Below the pieces are notes generated by a model, which worked only from the letters and a program-made list of their open reading frames with translations, was not told the DNA's origin and ran no database searches. From Fistulifera solaris (lineage: Eukaryota > Bacillariophyta > Bacillariophyceae > Naviculales > Stauroneidaceae), in contig AP026172.1 in assembly GCA_030295235.1 (NCBI GenBank), forward strand, positions 310,001-374,000: a DNA stretch of 64,000 nucleotides. Reading direction: 5' to 3'. Of the stretch, positions 45,491 through 56,863 are shown piece after piece; position 1 is the first letter of the stretch, and every line of letters starts with the position of its first letter. Made by a program: the position numbers and the translations under genes.

Positions 45491-47003
45491 TCAATTGTGA
45501 CGAAGACGACGGCCGATTTGAACGGAAGGGTCTTCGTATGTTTGCCACTCCATACGACCGGCATCGCAATCACTGCCATCCACATGACAGGAAAAGTTCT
45601 TGGTGGTGAATGTACCCGGGGTGGCCCAAGACACTTCTAGCTCGATTCCAAGTGCATTGTGGCCCATGAGAATACTGGATAGAGATGAAAACGATTGTGA
45701 GAGGGCATCGCGCTCACACGCCGATACGACAACGCTAACAGATAAACTTACTTGAAATAGCCCATGTTGCCCCAATAGGCTCCCCAGCTATTTCTAACAA
45801 TCCAGTATTGATCTGCGTACATGCAAAGGACAACGAAGCGAATGATGAGACAACGAGCGACAGATGTTCGCCGTGTAAAACTATTTGGCACGTACCCCCT
45901 GTTTCCGGATCCATGCCCCATCCTACAATCGACACAATATGATTCACAATCATTTTGAAAATGCTTGTTTCCCGAATTATTTTGCCGTTGCCTTTGTAGT
46001 TGACCAGTGGCTCTGACGTTTCCCGAACAAGTTGTGAGTAGCGTACGATGACAGAGAGCTGACGTCAATAAAGTAACAACGTACCTGCATTAACACCAGC
46101 AGCAACAGGACTGTAATTCGCACACAATCGATTTGTGAGTTGAATGGAAACATTGAATAAACTCCTAGCAAGTATCACCGACTTACCCACGCGCATAGAT
46201 CTCTGCCTTGATCTTGTTCGCCACCGCTCCAAATCCATCCGTCACATAAGAATAAGTTCCATATTCCGCTACTGTAGCATTCGGAAATTGATCCAAGGCA
46301 CGACAGCCCTTTCTCGTACAAGTGCGACATGTATTCATGGGCGTGCAAGTTGTGTCAACGCTGTTGCAGAATCCTTCTCTCGACTCACTGCTGCACGCCA
46401 TATAGGGCATGCAGGTGTCGTATGGGACAAATCCTTTTGCTGAATAAATTCATAGACCCCTGTAGCAGAACCTCCATGACACGATCCGGCGACACTTCCT
46501 CCACAATTGAGAATGTACTGCACTGACAGATTGATTTCATCACCACCGGTCCCATTGCGGGCAATATTAATGCGATCCGCCAAAGAAGACAAGGCCCCGT
46601 GAGCCCAGCAACTTCCACAATATTGAGGAATGTGCTGATTGAGCGAATGCGTCAAATACGATACGCCATTGACATCGCCCCAGTGAAACGAGTCGGGGAG
46701 ATCGTTCGGATCAATGTAAGTATAGGGTAAGGGGATTTGTAGGCCTCACGTTTCGTGTGGCCTTGAAGGATCTGTTGGCAAACAGAAAGTGATTATTAGA
46801 ATTAAGGATTGCAGCTGATTACGTAAAAAGAGATCTCGAGATAGTCTTTTTCCCGTCAAACACAACTTGATGCTGCTCTGTTTCAAATAGGGTCGTACCT
46901 GAAATTCATTCCGAAACGATTGTGCTGGGGCAACTTCGGTTTCCTGTCCTTGCACTACAGTCAAGAGAACGATACTAAAGAAGAGAAGCGATTGCAATGG
47001 CAT
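45491..47003 (-). CDS. Cathepsin X/Z-like cysteine protease, copy B
   Basis: This is a paralogue of copy A. Exon 1 (47003-46899) encodes a signal peptide MPLQSLLFFSIVLLTVVQG. Exon 2 starts at 46771. At least three further introns follow, including two around the PVAAGVNAE segment that copy A does not have. The active site is HIPQYCGSCWAHG, the His is in VNHIVSIVGWGMDPETG and the Asn in WIVRNSWGAYWG. Two one-base losses interrupt exon 2: G4 at 46731-46734 (before YTYIDPNDLPDSFHWGD) and T4 at 46435-46438 (before GFVPYDTCMPY). The C-terminus is shorter than in copy A and ends RRLRHN. Same location and role by family. Confidence 0.88.
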
Positions 47004-47489
47004 GGTTGATCGCAATGAAGAATGCAGAACAGAAAGAAATGTTAAAAAGAAGAATGTCAATAAACGCCCTTTTTCGTTGGTCGTGACTGAAATTCAATCG
47101 AGTCAGGAACTCGACTTCGCACATACATACACAAAAAAGTAAAAGAAATTATTGTGTGCTTCTAAAAAAAGGAAATCATTGCATGAGTCCAATTCGTGTC
47201 ATTCGACCACAAAGCATCATCAATATCAAAAATCCATTAGTACAACCATTACACCTTTATCAAACTTCTTAAGTCATTTCTGATAACTTAACAAAATATT
47301 GAATTGAAGTGACGACTCTCATGACTGTATTCCAGTCTTACCAATTATTTGAATGTGTTTTCATTGGAAAAAACATTGGCGAGCGATGGACAGACAAACG
47401 ACACCCCATAAACAATCAATCTCTGTCAAAATGCTTCCGTTGTGGTTCCTTTCATTCTTTTCTCTCTGTATGCTAAGACACGTTTCACC

Positions 47490-48704
47490 ATGGCGCCACC
47501 AACACAAGCAGGGCGTTTTAAGCCTCGCAAACCCGCCAAGCGAGTAGCCCCTACCGCTGTGGCAACTCCGGTTGCAATACTAAGCGCAGCAGCAACAGCT
47601 GCTGCTGCCGCACCGCCGGCGACTTCGACCGACCGAGGCGACAGCGGAGCTGGAGGACGCGGGGCAGGAAGAGGCGGCCGGGGACGGGGTGGTCGAGGAA
47701 CTCCTGTTCTACCGCAAGGTCAAGTCTTTTTTATGGGAACCGACAAACCGGCGGCTTCGTCGACACGAACATCGGCCACAGCGGTAGCGGCAGCATCGTC
47801 GAAACGGAAAGGAAAAGCCGCGGGAATGATGATTTCGACAGCGGCGGGAGGAGCGAAAGAAGTCAAATCCGTAGCATTGGAAGTGCAGGAAGAAGTTCTG
47901 AACGTCGATGATGAAGGAATGGATACGCTCCCCGATCCCGCGCCGCGTTCTTCAAAATTGAGTGCCGCGTCTTCTCGACAATCTAAGACAAACAACTATC
48001 ATGAATCACATGAGTCACAGCGAGCAGGCGGGGTTGCTAATCATGACTCTCCCTCGGATGCGTTGGCGCACTATTATGATTCAGACTCTGACGAGGACGA
48101 CGAACCCATGCAAGATTATCGAAAAGATTCTCAGCTACAACCCTTTTTGATCGATTCGGCAAGATCGGACCACATCGCTTCCAATCAAGCAGCGCATATG
48201 TCTACATCGGATGGAAACCCTCTTTCTCAAACGAGTTCACCATTGCTTGTTCAGTCCGACTCGGGTAGCACTGATCATTCGCTGAATCACGCCAATGCCT
48301 TCTTCCTCGTTCAATTACCGACACGATTGCCGCCGATCATCTCGGCGACACGACCCGATGAGGTCCCAAAAGCACCCACTAGTGGGCTGGATATCGGTGA
48401 TGAAGACCCGGTACCGGTATCCACGCCAGCGGTAGAAGTCGGTTCGTTCGATAATCAGTTGACGGATGCCCAACCGGGACGCATGGGCACAATACGAGTA
48501 TACCGGAGCGGACGAACGGTGTTTGTATGGGAAAGTGCGCCTGGGCAAGCGGTGGTGGAAATGAATGTAACAGAAGGATTGAATTGCAGTTTCAGACAGC
48601 AAGCTGCTCTCATCGACTTAGGCCGCAAAGAACTTACACCGTTGGGGAATGTGCAAAAGACGATCGTAGTATCTCCCGAATTGGGAGACGGATATCTTGC
48701 ATAG
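47490..48704 (+). CDS. RNA polymerase III subunit RPC4 (RPC53 homologue)
   Basis: Pol III transcribes tRNA and 5S rRNA genes; RPC4 pairs with RPC5 in initiation and termination. The start MAPPTQAGRFKPRKPAKRVA and an RG-rich stretch (RGAGRGGRGRGGRG) precede GQVFFMG, then a long acidic disordered region. The C-terminal conserved part reads FFLVQLPTRLPP, GRMGTIRVYRSGRTVFVWE, LNCSFRQQAALID and LGNVQKTIVVSPEL. It has 404 residues, no intron and no break. The ATG at 47490 is chosen because the upstream open frame (from 47442) is not family-like. It converges with the next gene (96 bp). Confidence 0.92.
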   Translation: MAPPTQAGRFKPRKPAKRVAPTAVATPVAILSAAATAAAAAPPATSTDRGDSGAGGRGAGRGGRGRGGRGTPVLPQGQVFFMGTDKPAASSTRTSATAVAAASSKRKGKAAGMMISTAAGGAKEVKSVALEVQEEVLNVDDEGMDTLPDPAPRSSKLSAASSRQSKTNNYHESHESQRAGGVANHDSPSDALAHYYDSDSDEDDEPMQDYRKDSQLQPFLIDSARSDHIASNQAAHMSTSDGNPLSQTSSPLLVQSDSGSTDHSLNHANAFFLVQLPTRLPPIISATRPDEVPKAPTSGLDIGDEDPVPVSTPAVEVGSFDNQLTDAQPGRMGTIRVYRSGRTVFVWESAPGQAVVEMNVTEGLNCSFRQQAALIDLGRKELTPLGNVQKTIVVSPELGDGYLA

Positions 48705-48800
48705 AAGCGGCTTTATGTGGTTATTGCTATATTTATAGTGTTATGAGTTATGAATAGTAATAAATACTACCTTAGCCCTCAATAAGGGGCACAAGGTCGT

Positions 48801-50543
48801 CTAGCGTTTTGCGAACTTGATCTGTAACGGGGTCGAACGGTTTTGCAGAACTCGCTTCCGTCTCGCGAAACCTATGGGTGCTCTCGAGCTTCGTAGAGGA
48901 GGAGCAGAGATCGATGGAGGCGCTGCTTGATCCGAAGCATGAGACTCTTGAAGTTCCACCCCGAGTCGTTTGGCAGCTTGTAGTATGTGTGCAAGCTCTT
49001 GCCTGACTTCCAAGCAACTTTGCAAAACAGCACTGCGACAAGCTTGTTCCACCTCTGTCATCTGGATGAGTGACATTGTATGCCGATCGTCGTCATCTGT
49101 CTTTTTCCCAACATTCTTCGCTTTCAAGCTGTCTGCCATTGCTAGAGCTTGGGACCAGGCAGAAAGACGTGGCATGTAGTTTACGGAAAGAATGCGAATT
49201 ACTTGATCCAGTGTCTTCTTAATTTCGGTGTGTTGTGGTCTAGATTCGGCGTCTGTGTCGCTAATGTGGAAATCGTTTTTCTCCTCGTCTTTCAAAAAAA
49301 CAGAAACTTCCAATCTCCCTTCATACATACCGCCGGTATTTTTCATGATTTCGAGCGTCCTTTCTACGGCATCCGCGTGAGCGATGTCGTCGTTTACGAA
49401 GCCGTTGATCTCCGTCCCAGAGTCGTCTAGACCTTCTTCCCAGTCAATGTCGTCATCATCTTCCTCAAAATCTTCCGTCCTGGCACTTGGCTGTACTGAA
49501 ACACTGCCATCAACTCGGGGCACCAGAACATCAAAACACTTTTTGGCTTTCCGAATGAGTTTCTGAACTTTCCTATCCATTTCTTCCCATCGCTCCATCG
49601 CTGTATCCCTTAGAAGGCGCAAGGTTGCCATACTTTTCGCCTGTGTTGACTTTCCTTCTACCATATTGTACGAATCTTCCAAATTCAGTACATGTACAGG
49701 ACACTTCTGCTGAAATCGTTGAATAGCCGATATCAAAGTAGGATAGAGACCTCCGTAACCATTGTGCTCTAGATGTTGCAAAAGATCCAAAGCCTCCAGT
49801 TGCCACAACCTGTGAGAACCCTCCAGTTCCTCGTTTCCCGCTGATGCTGCAAGCACATGATCCATCCATACAATTACAGATGCTTTCTCACGACGTCGCG
49901 ACGGGAAACCGTCTTCCTCGTCCGTATGCAGCCACCACGAGCGACAGTCTGCACTTTTTCCCAGTAACATTCCCGCCAAATGCTGTGTGGCCCGACGCAC
50001 GCTATATCGCGCGTGATCCAATCCAATACTCCACAGGTGCTGTAACGCCGACACTGGTACGGAGTAGCTCGAACTATCCTCCGATGCTTCGCGCATTTGT
50101 CGGCTTTTCTTGTCTTTGACACACCGGTGTATCGCAATCAGCCAAGCCTGAGTGCCATCCTGGTATTTTCTTTGAATTTCATTTTCCGTTCTTTTTTGTT
50201 CTTCGGTCGTAGATACATTGTTTCGTGTTGCCTTTTCGACCCGGTGCATGATATTCTGTAGCAGAGAACCTTCTTCATCCTTGCGTGCACTGACAGCTTG
50301 TCGCTGCCTTTCATTGCGTTCATCATCTCTCCGATACAGCGTTTTCGATGCATAGGCGCCACTTTTCCCAAACAATTTCGCCGTCACTTTAACTGCGTGT
50401 ACATGAAGCGGAATGACTTCCACCGGCAATCCTGGAATGTCAGGTAAGTCGACGCCATATTGTCGAAGCTTCTCTAAGCGCTGCAGCTTCTTTTCTGCAC
50501 CCCTGGGCTTATTCTCTCCCTTTTCCTTTCTCGTCGATGACAT
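48801..50543 (-). CDS. Large hypothetical protein
   Basis: This is a single intact frame of 580 residues, the longest unbroken unknown here. It is basic at the start (KEKGENKPRGAEKKLQRLEK). A conserved-looking segment follows (GVDLPDIPGLPVEVIPLHVH then KVTAKLFGKSGAYASKTLYR). The middle is helical, with ARYSVRRATQHLAGMLLGKS and LWQLEALDLLQHLEHNGYGG, then an acidic stretch (EDFEEDDDDIDWEEGLDD). The basic C-terminus (ARRKRVLQNRSTPLQIKFAK) could be nuclear. The helical middle part could be HEAT/VHS-like, but I do not recognise a family. Confidence 0.7.
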   Translation of the reverse strand: MSSTRKEKGENKPRGAEKKLQRLEKLRQYGVDLPDIPGLPVEVIPLHVHAVKVTAKLFGKSGAYASKTLYRRDDERNERQRQAVSARKDEEGSLLQNIMHRVEKATRNNVSTTEEQKRTENEIQRKYQDGTQAWLIAIHRCVKDKKSRQMREASEDSSSYSVPVSALQHLWSIGLDHARYSVRRATQHLAGMLLGKSADCRSWWLHTDEEDGFPSRRREKASVIVWMDHVLAASAGNEELEGSHRLWQLEALDLLQHLEHNGYGGLYPTLISAIQRFQQKCPVHVLNLEDSYNMVEGKSTQAKSMATLRLLRDTAMERWEEMDRKVQKLIRKAKKCFDVLVPRVDGSVSVQPSARTEDFEEDDDDIDWEEGLDDSGTEINGFVNDDIAHADAVERTLEIMKNTGGMYEGRLEVSVFLKDEEKNDFHISDTDAESRPQHTEIKKTLDQVIRILSVNYMPRLSAWSQALAMADSLKAKNVGKKTDDDDRHTMSLIQMTEVEQACRSAVLQSCLEVRQELAHILQAAKRLGVELQESHASDQAAPPSISAPPLRSSRAPIGFARRKRVLQNRSTPLQIKFAKR

Positions 50544-50979
50544 TTTTTATGGGTGAGTATTAGCAATCAGCAACTACATCTATTACAACAAAAAATTTTA
50601 AAAATGCAACACGACCAAACGCTACGGTGTCAATTTTGCCACGACTGATATTCAGTCATGAGGATTCAAGTCGTTAAGGTTGGGGATTCTGGCTTTTTGT
50701 ATGACGTGGATTTTGACGATTGACGCCCCGTCCCATCGTGACACGTCATCCGAGAGGAAACTACGCAGAGTACATACAAAGTAGTACCAGGTACGTCAAG
50801 CCCCCGCACACTAAAAGTCACGATTGCGCGAGCAACAGAACCACTCAGCACCATTACACTTCATCATCCTATTGTTATTCTCATTCCTTTTCAATCACAA
50901 AACTCAAAACGCATCAAACTTGTTCCGCTGCATTTGCATTTACTCATTGGTACTACTGAACGCAACACAAGCATTTTAG

Positions 50980-51543
50980 ATGATGATGATGATGACAAAC
51001 CGTGCCGCACTATTTGCTTTCGTAGCTTCCATGCTGCTCGCGAGCTCCTCTGCTTTTGCTCCGCGTCCCTTGACGGTCACTCGTACTCGTATTGCGCTGG
51101 CTGACCCGTCACAAACCATGGAAAGTTCGAACAATTCACAAAGCGCTCCTTCTGTTACGTCTTCACTGGGTGGTGAATACATACAACGCACCGCCATCGA
51201 AACTACACCACCACCACTCACCGAGGACAAGAATCCGGCGAATATGATGCAACAAATCAAAGATGCCGGAAAGGCCGGAATCATTTCTTATGCCTTGTGG
51301 GAATTGGGATTCTGGTTCATCAGTATTCCTTTCTGTCTATTTGCCTATCAACAAGCAACGGGTCACTGGCCGGATCTCTCTAACGCGGAAGACACGGCCA
51401 AGTTGGGGGCCGAAGCCTTTGCTTTTGTCAATTTTGCTCGCTTTGCGGTTCCTCTCCGCATTGGCTTGGCATTGAGTACGACGCCTTGGATTCAAAAGAA
51501 TGTGGTAGACAAATTTGGCAAAGAGGAAAAGACCGAGGTTTGA
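50980..51543 (+). CDS. Plastid-targeted DUF1279 (FAM210-like) protein
   Basis: The leader is classical for diatom plastids: a run of five Met, a hydrophobic core (ALFAFVASMLLASS) and SSA|FAPRP. The mature part carries the DUF1279 signature, AGKAGIISYALWELGFWFIS then IPFCLFAYQQATGHWPD. A second hydrophobic segment (AFVNFARFAVPLRIGLAL) and a charged tail follow. It has 187 residues and the frame is intact. FAM210 proteins sit in organelle membranes, and in animals support mitochondrial translation. The role in plastids is unknown. The repeated ATG codons at 50980-50993 leave the exact start open. Confidence 0.82.
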   Translation: MMMMMTNRAALFAFVASMLLASSSAFAPRPLTVTRTRIALADPSQTMESSNNSQSAPSVTSSLGGEYIQRTAIETTPPPLTEDKNPANMMQQIKDAGKAGIISYALWELGFWFISIPFCLFAYQQATGHWPDLSNAEDTAKLGAEAFAFVNFARFAVPLRIGLALSTTPWIQKNVVDKFGKEEKTEV

Positions 51544-51743
51544 AGACATGGCAATGCCTTTTTTATGATAATGCACCACGAAATACCAACAATTGTACTA
51601 CTGACACGAATAACTACTATTTAGAGATTGATTACACGTAGAGACATATAATATTGTTTTCGTCAATCTTGTAACATCGAGCGAGAAAACCCCTACAGAT
51701 GAGCAACGTACTTTCTTGTGACCCCCCGTTGATGAGTGTCGCA

Positions 51744-52787
51744 TTACTTCTTACTCAATCGCTTCTTCACCCAATCAACCACCAGACTCATGCACTTTTC
51801 TGCATCAGGATCCGCGAGCAGATCGTGGTAGGCTCCATCAATTTTATGAAACTCGCGATCGGCCTCGGGGGTCGATGCCGTTTTCAACATGTACTCGGAA
51901 CCCGTGATGGGAACACCGTAGTCATTCGTACCGTGTAAAATACAATACGGGACGTTCAATCCAGGAATGGCTTTGGAGCGAACTTCTTCGAGGGCTACCA
52001 CCAAGCCGACGGCGGTACCCAAACGAAAGGGAATGCCACTGCCGTCAATGCCCATTTCCACAAAGCGTTTATCGGTTCTCAATGCCAGCACCTCGGGATC
52101 GCGCCAAATACGATCCGCGCTGATCGGATTCGGCATGAAGAATGGTCGCCATTGGGGATACATGGGTCCGAGGACGTAACGGAGAAGAAAGTACACGGGG
52201 TACGGGGGGAGATCTCCAATAATTGCTGGGGCCGTGAGAATGATGGAATTAAAGTTTTTGGGACCCGTCGACGGATTTTCTTGAAACTTTTTGGCCGCAT
52301 GAATGGTGAGTGTGCACCCGTATGATTCTCCCATGAGGAAAATGGGGATAGTATCACTGTGTTTCGAAGCCACCAAATTGACAAAGTTGATGTAATCTTT
52401 AAGGTTATTTTCCCAAGTTTCCGGAATGTAAAAGCGTTTTCCTTCCGAGAAACCATGGCCGTACAAATCAAAAGCATAAGTTGCGTAACCTTCCTTTAGA
52501 GCGGCTTCGGCTTGTAAGGCTGCGTTGACCTTGCGTCCGTCTTTTAACACAAACGCCTTACCCGAATGCGTCGAAATACCGTGCATAAAGACGATAATGG
52601 CCTTGGGTGACTCCACCGGAACCCATTTGCGATAATGCAGCTTTGCTTGGTCGACAACCGAATCGAACCAGCCGTGTTCACATCCCGGCATGGTACTCTC
52701 GAGGGCGTTCAACTCGTCCTCCGTGGCGAACTTTTCCGTCGGAATGTCAATGTCTCGTTCGACGCCGAACACTTTGTGGGTCACCAT
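51744..52787 (-). CDS. Alpha/beta hydrolase, monoacylglycerol-lipase type
   Basis: Serine hydrolase of 347 residues, S33/Hydrolase_4 type. Seen are the oxyanion segment VFMHGISTHSG, FDLYGHGFSEGKRFYI, the nucleophile elbow LMGESYGCTL (Ser in GESYG), the Asp in LHGTNDYGVP and the His in DGAYHDLLAD. These complete the catalytic triad. The family cleaves monoacylglycerols or lysophospholipids; no presequence is visible, so a cytosolic or membrane-surface enzyme is likely. It reads without breaks. Its stop is about 200 bp from that of the DUF1279 gene (convergent). Confidence 0.9.
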   Translation of the reverse strand: MVTHKVFGVERDIDIPTEKFATEDELNALESTMPGCEHGWFDSVVDQAKLHYRKWVPVESPKAIIVFMHGISTHSGKAFVLKDGRKVNAALQAEAALKEGYATYAFDLYGHGFSEGKRFYIPETWENNLKDYINFVNLVASKHSDTIPIFLMGESYGCTLTIHAAKKFQENPSTGPKNFNSIILTAPAIIGDLPPYPVYFLLRYVLGPMYPQWRPFFMPNPISADRIWRDPEVLALRTDKRFVEMGIDGSGIPFRLGTAVGLVVALEEVRSKAIPGLNVPYCILHGTNDYGVPITGSEYMLKTASTPEADREFHKIDGAYHDLLADPDAEKCMSLVVDWVKKRLSKK

Positions 52788-53504
52788 GATCGTTGGTGCG
52801 AGCGATAATAACGCGAAGATGATTGTTACTTGAATGTTTGTTCGTTGGCAAGTAGATCGGACTTCTTCTGCATCGCTTATTATTCGAATGAAACTGGCTT
52901 TTTTTTCTTTTTGTTTGGATTTTTGGATACGGCTTCACTCATGACTGGACTGGGTTCAGTCCTGTGTCCGAAGTGTGTTGTTGCTATTTAGGGCGAGAAC
53001 TTGTAGAGGCATCCGTCGTGCAATTCAAATGCTGCTAATAAAATCAGATACAGGGTACAAGGTGAAAGTGATAATTGATGTTTTTTTTGCCAAAAATGCA
53101 AGAAAAGGGGGGTCAAAATATCAGCAGCGGTCGGGCTTATCAAAAAATCACGGTTCATGACTGAGTTTTGTTTCACATGAGTTTCGGAGATGAAATTATT
53201 GAGTTGTTGCAAACAGATCTGATGATTATTCACTGCTTTCGGGCAAATACTGCTTGCCAAGCAATTTAACCATTTTAGAGAATTGGTAGCAATCTTGTTC
53301 AAAAGAATCATCATCCACACACGGCAGCTCGGGACTGAACGAGAAAGAGTCGTGTTACCTTCAGCGCGATCGTACGGTCGCCATCCGCCAAACTGGTAGC
53401 GTCGTTCGTCGTTCGTAACCCCCACAAAATTCCACACTTTTTTCTTTTTCTTCAAAGAATGGGAGGACAACAAACAAGAAACAAGTAATGCGTTCAAACA
53501 GTCT

Positions 53505-54608
53505 TTGAACATGACGGCAAATATAACAGCAATAGAAAATACAGCAGCTACGATAGAGCCCGCGAATGCGAAACAGTGTGCACAACAGGCTATTGCCAAA
53601 GCTCTTCTCGATCATGCTTCCGACTTCACGGCCACCGATTTGTTGCGCGAGTTCCGGCGCCAATCGGAGTTATTGGGAGAGACAGAACGGGTTCGAGAAT
53701 TGTTGATCAGTGATCCTTTCGAACATTGGAAGGAAAATGAGAGTTTGGCCAAGAAGATTGAACTTCTGGGAGAGCGTTTACAAGTGATAGAAGTCCATCG
53801 TGTGGCGACCTTGTCAAGCTATTCCTTCATCGATGCCGTGGTCGAGATTCCCAAAAAGACGCCATCGCAATCGGAAGAGCGAAAACGAAATGTCAAGGAG
53901 AAGTTGAAGAAAAAGATGGAACGGTGTACAATTGACGATCGATCGTCGGTAAATCAGAACAACACGGCAGTTCCCAAGATGCAATTAGTCTTTCGCTACG
54001 AACGACGCGCCGAGGAGTCGATTGCGAACACTGGAATGCACCGAGTTGATCCAGGAATTGATTCTCCAACGGTTTGTTATTCGATCGACCTTACCAATGG
54101 ATTGGGACCGGTACAAAGACTCTTATGGGTGCAAGTATGGGCCGACGGACACCTTCGTACGGAACATTTGACGCCGGTGAATCTAGATGAGGATGGTGAT
54201 GTGGATGGTTGGGAAGACATTGATGAGGAAGAAGACGAAGACGAAGACGAGGGAGTGGATAAGGCACCCGAGCAAAAGCGACAACGGAGGGATGACGACA
54301 AGGCAGGACAGACAGCAATAAAGGAGCAAAGCGAGCCAATGCAAGTCGAAACTCTAGAATCAATGGCTGAACGAGCAGATCGATATGTGGCTGGAATTGA
54401 TCCTGAGGTGCTACAGCTCTTTGTCGAATGGATCGGATTGGGGGCCAATTCAAATGAGGAAGTATCCGATGTTACAATCTTCTTTTTACTAATGACTTTT
54501 CCGTTCTTTGAGCACGAATGGGATATCATTGGATATCTTTTAGACAGCGTATTCGGCTCTGCCAGTGAGAATGGTGACGACGGGGAAGGTGAGGACAGTG
54601 AAGAGTAA
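53505..54608 (+). CDS. Hypothetical acidic protein
   Basis: Intact frame of 367 residues, with a second Met at 53511. The first 120 residues are helical (AIAKALLDHASDFTATDLLR, ELLGETERVRELLISDPFEH). A middle part with beta-like segments (KMQLVFRYERRAEES, LLWVQVWADGHLRTEHL) follows, then a strongly acidic run (DEEEDEDEDEDEGVD), a putative nuclear signal (KRQRRDD), and a hydrophobic segment VTIFFLLMTFPFFEHEWDII near the end. I do not recognise the family. The 720 bp downstream to 55332 contain no supportable gene. Confidence 0.65.
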   Translation: MNMTANITAIENTAATIEPANAKQCAQQAIAKALLDHASDFTATDLLREFRRQSELLGETERVRELLISDPFEHWKENESLAKKIELLGERLQVIEVHRVATLSSYSFIDAVVEIPKKTPSQSEERKRNVKEKLKKKMERCTIDDRSSVNQNNTAVPKMQLVFRYERRAEESIANTGMHRVDPGIDSPTVCYSIDLTNGLGPVQRLLWVQVWADGHLRTEHLTPVNLDEDGDVDGWEDIDEEEDEDEDEGVDKAPEQKRQRRDDDKAGQTAIKEQSEPMQVETLESMAERADRYVAGIDPEVLQLFVEWIGLGANSNEEVSDVTIFFLLMTFPFFEHEWDIIGYLLDSVFGSASENGDDGEGEDSEE

Positions 54609-55332
54609 GAAGTTGATGATAAAATACGAGTTAAACATAATGCCCTGAGTTGCTTCATTCTCGGCTTCTTTCTTATCGATGTTTCTGTTGGTGATCGTCG
54701 GGATAAAATCGAATCAATTGGTGGAATCTTGTTGATTAAGAGCAAGATTTCGGTATTTTTAACTTTGTTCGAGGTATGACATTTAACGTTTTAGGCGCTG
54801 ATGATTCAGAAATTTGGTTCGATTGGTTTTGCGTGCAGTTGGAGACTTCTAACTCAGTGTTTTTGCATCAAGATTCTAGGGCTTACATAAGACGACAAAC
54901 CGTACATGAAGTCTCGAAGCACCAGTGGACTCCGGAGTGGTTTTGATTAAGAAATAGTTCTCATTAGACAAACTTTTTAGATAGCAAAGGTAAGTTCTGT
55001 TTTCCTTCTTCATCGTTGAACAAAAAGATGCTGGATTCTTAATTTATTCTTTAACAAATAATAATTGTGGTCTGCTTCGACCATTATTGCGCTACGTCGA
55101 TATATCTCTAACCTTATCAAACTTTTTCGCCTAGCGATGAGTCGTCGCACGCGACGCCACGACCACGAAACCTTCATCGCGGCACCGTTTTTGTTTTAAA
55201 TGAAGGAAGCAAATATAAAAATAACTTTGATATTACAGGTTAACTCCTATCGACGTTAATGATTGACTGGAACTAGATGAATCAGTTCATTATAAATGCA
55301 AAGTGTGATTGGTTACTTGACAAGCCGCCTTC

Positions 55333-56745
55333 ATGCCCTTATTTACCCGAAAAGCAAAGGTCTATCCGTGTTCGTTACTGCTAACAATCATCATTTACAA
55401 TAGTATGATCGGACGGCATGTCACACATCCTTTGACACTTCGACAAATAGCCTGCTTGCGAAGAGGAGTCTCATTTCGACTGGCTTCAATGCAACCATCC
55501 GTACAACATGAAGAATCACCGAAAGAAAAACGACGCAAACGATTCATTGAACAAAAGGATTACCGAAAGCGGTCGATCGAGGCCAATTTGCGACCACATA
55601 CCATCCATACGACGGTCATTCCTTTCAAGCCTTGTCCGGATTGCCGCCCAATTTACAGAATTTTACCGTCTTGGGTATTGAAAGTAGTTGTGATGATACC
55701 GGGGCGGCGGTCGTTCGGAGTGATGGAACCATCTTGGGAGAAGCCTTGGCCTCGCAATCTCATATTCACGCACCTTGGGGCGGGGTCGTTCCTGGCCTGG
55801 CCAAAGAAGCTCACGAAGCTGAAATAGATCGGATTGTTCAAGAAGCCTTGGAGGCAGCGGGGATGACATCGGCCGCCGATGTCGATGCGATTGGTGTCAC
55901 TGTCGGACCGGGGTTGGAGATCTGTTTGCGGGTCGGGGCCACCAAGGCACGCGCCTTGGCGGTCGAACATGAAAAACCCTTTGTTGGGGTCCATCATTTG
56001 GAAGCACATATTTTGATGGCGCGATTGCCGTATGATTCTGCGTCGAAACAGCTAGGATTCCCATTCCTGGCACTTTTGGTGAGCGGCGGACACTGTCAAT
56101 TACTGAAATGCACCGGTATTGGTAATATGACGGTATTGGGCGGTACATTCGATGATTCCTTGGGAGAAGCTTACGACAAGACAGCACGACTGTTGGGATT
56201 GCCCGTCGGAGGTGGAGGAGGACCGGTTGTGGAACGATTGGCGAGAGAAGGCGATCCTACCGCCATTCCCCCTTTCGGTACCATTGCAATCGAGGAAAGA
56301 TCTGGACTTCTCTTATTCGGGATTGAAAAGCAATGTCCGACGCGTTGCGGAGAGATTGGCGAAAGAAGGAGGCGTCGAAACACCCGCAAATTTACCTCAT
56401 CCGATCAAAGCCAATTTGGCGGCTTCCTTCCAACATGTCGCCATTCAGCATGTCGAACAGCGATTGCGACGCGCCATGATACTATTAGAGGAAGAAGAAG
56501 AAGAAGGCATTCGTTCCTTGGCACTTGTAGGAGGGGTCGCCGCCAATCAAGTGTTACGAACCCGCATCGAAGGCTTGTGTAAGCAGCGCTCGTGGGATTT
56601 ATGGATCCCCCCGCCTCGTTTGTGTACCGATCAAGGTACGATGAGTGCTTGGGCCGCGATTGAACGTATCCGAGTCCAAAGTACCGATGATCCTACGATA
56701 CCAGACGTATACGCTCGCTATCCTTTTGCGCAGCCGTTCTCTTAA
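55333..56745 (+). CDS. TsaD/OSGEPL1 (Qri7-type) tRNA t6A synthesis protein
   Basis: It transfers the threonylcarbamoyl group to A37 of ANN-decoding tRNAs; the single-copy organelle form is expected in mitochondria. Motifs are VLGIESSCDDTGAAVV, HAPWGGVVPGLAKEAH, VGPGLEICLRVGATKA, the metal-binding GVHHLEAHI, LVSGGHCQL, DDSLGEAYDKTARLLG, DLDFSYSGLKS, LVGGVAANQ and PPRLCTDQGTMSAW. Two one-base breaks occur: T3 at 55623-55625 (one missing) and C5 at 56268-56272 (one extra). The N-terminal extension (MPLFTRK... or MIGRHVTHPLTLRQIA at 55405) is basic and presequence-like. One motif reads GPGLEICLRVG where GPGL(S/Y)xCLxVG is usual. Confidence 0.92.
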
Positions 56746-56863
56746 AAAAAAATATGAGAATGAGTAACAGAATGATCAACTGAATTGCTAAAAAAGAGAG
56801 ATTTTTTTAAGATAGTTGAAAGACCATTGATTAGAATATAGTCAATAGACACTGGATGAGCCA

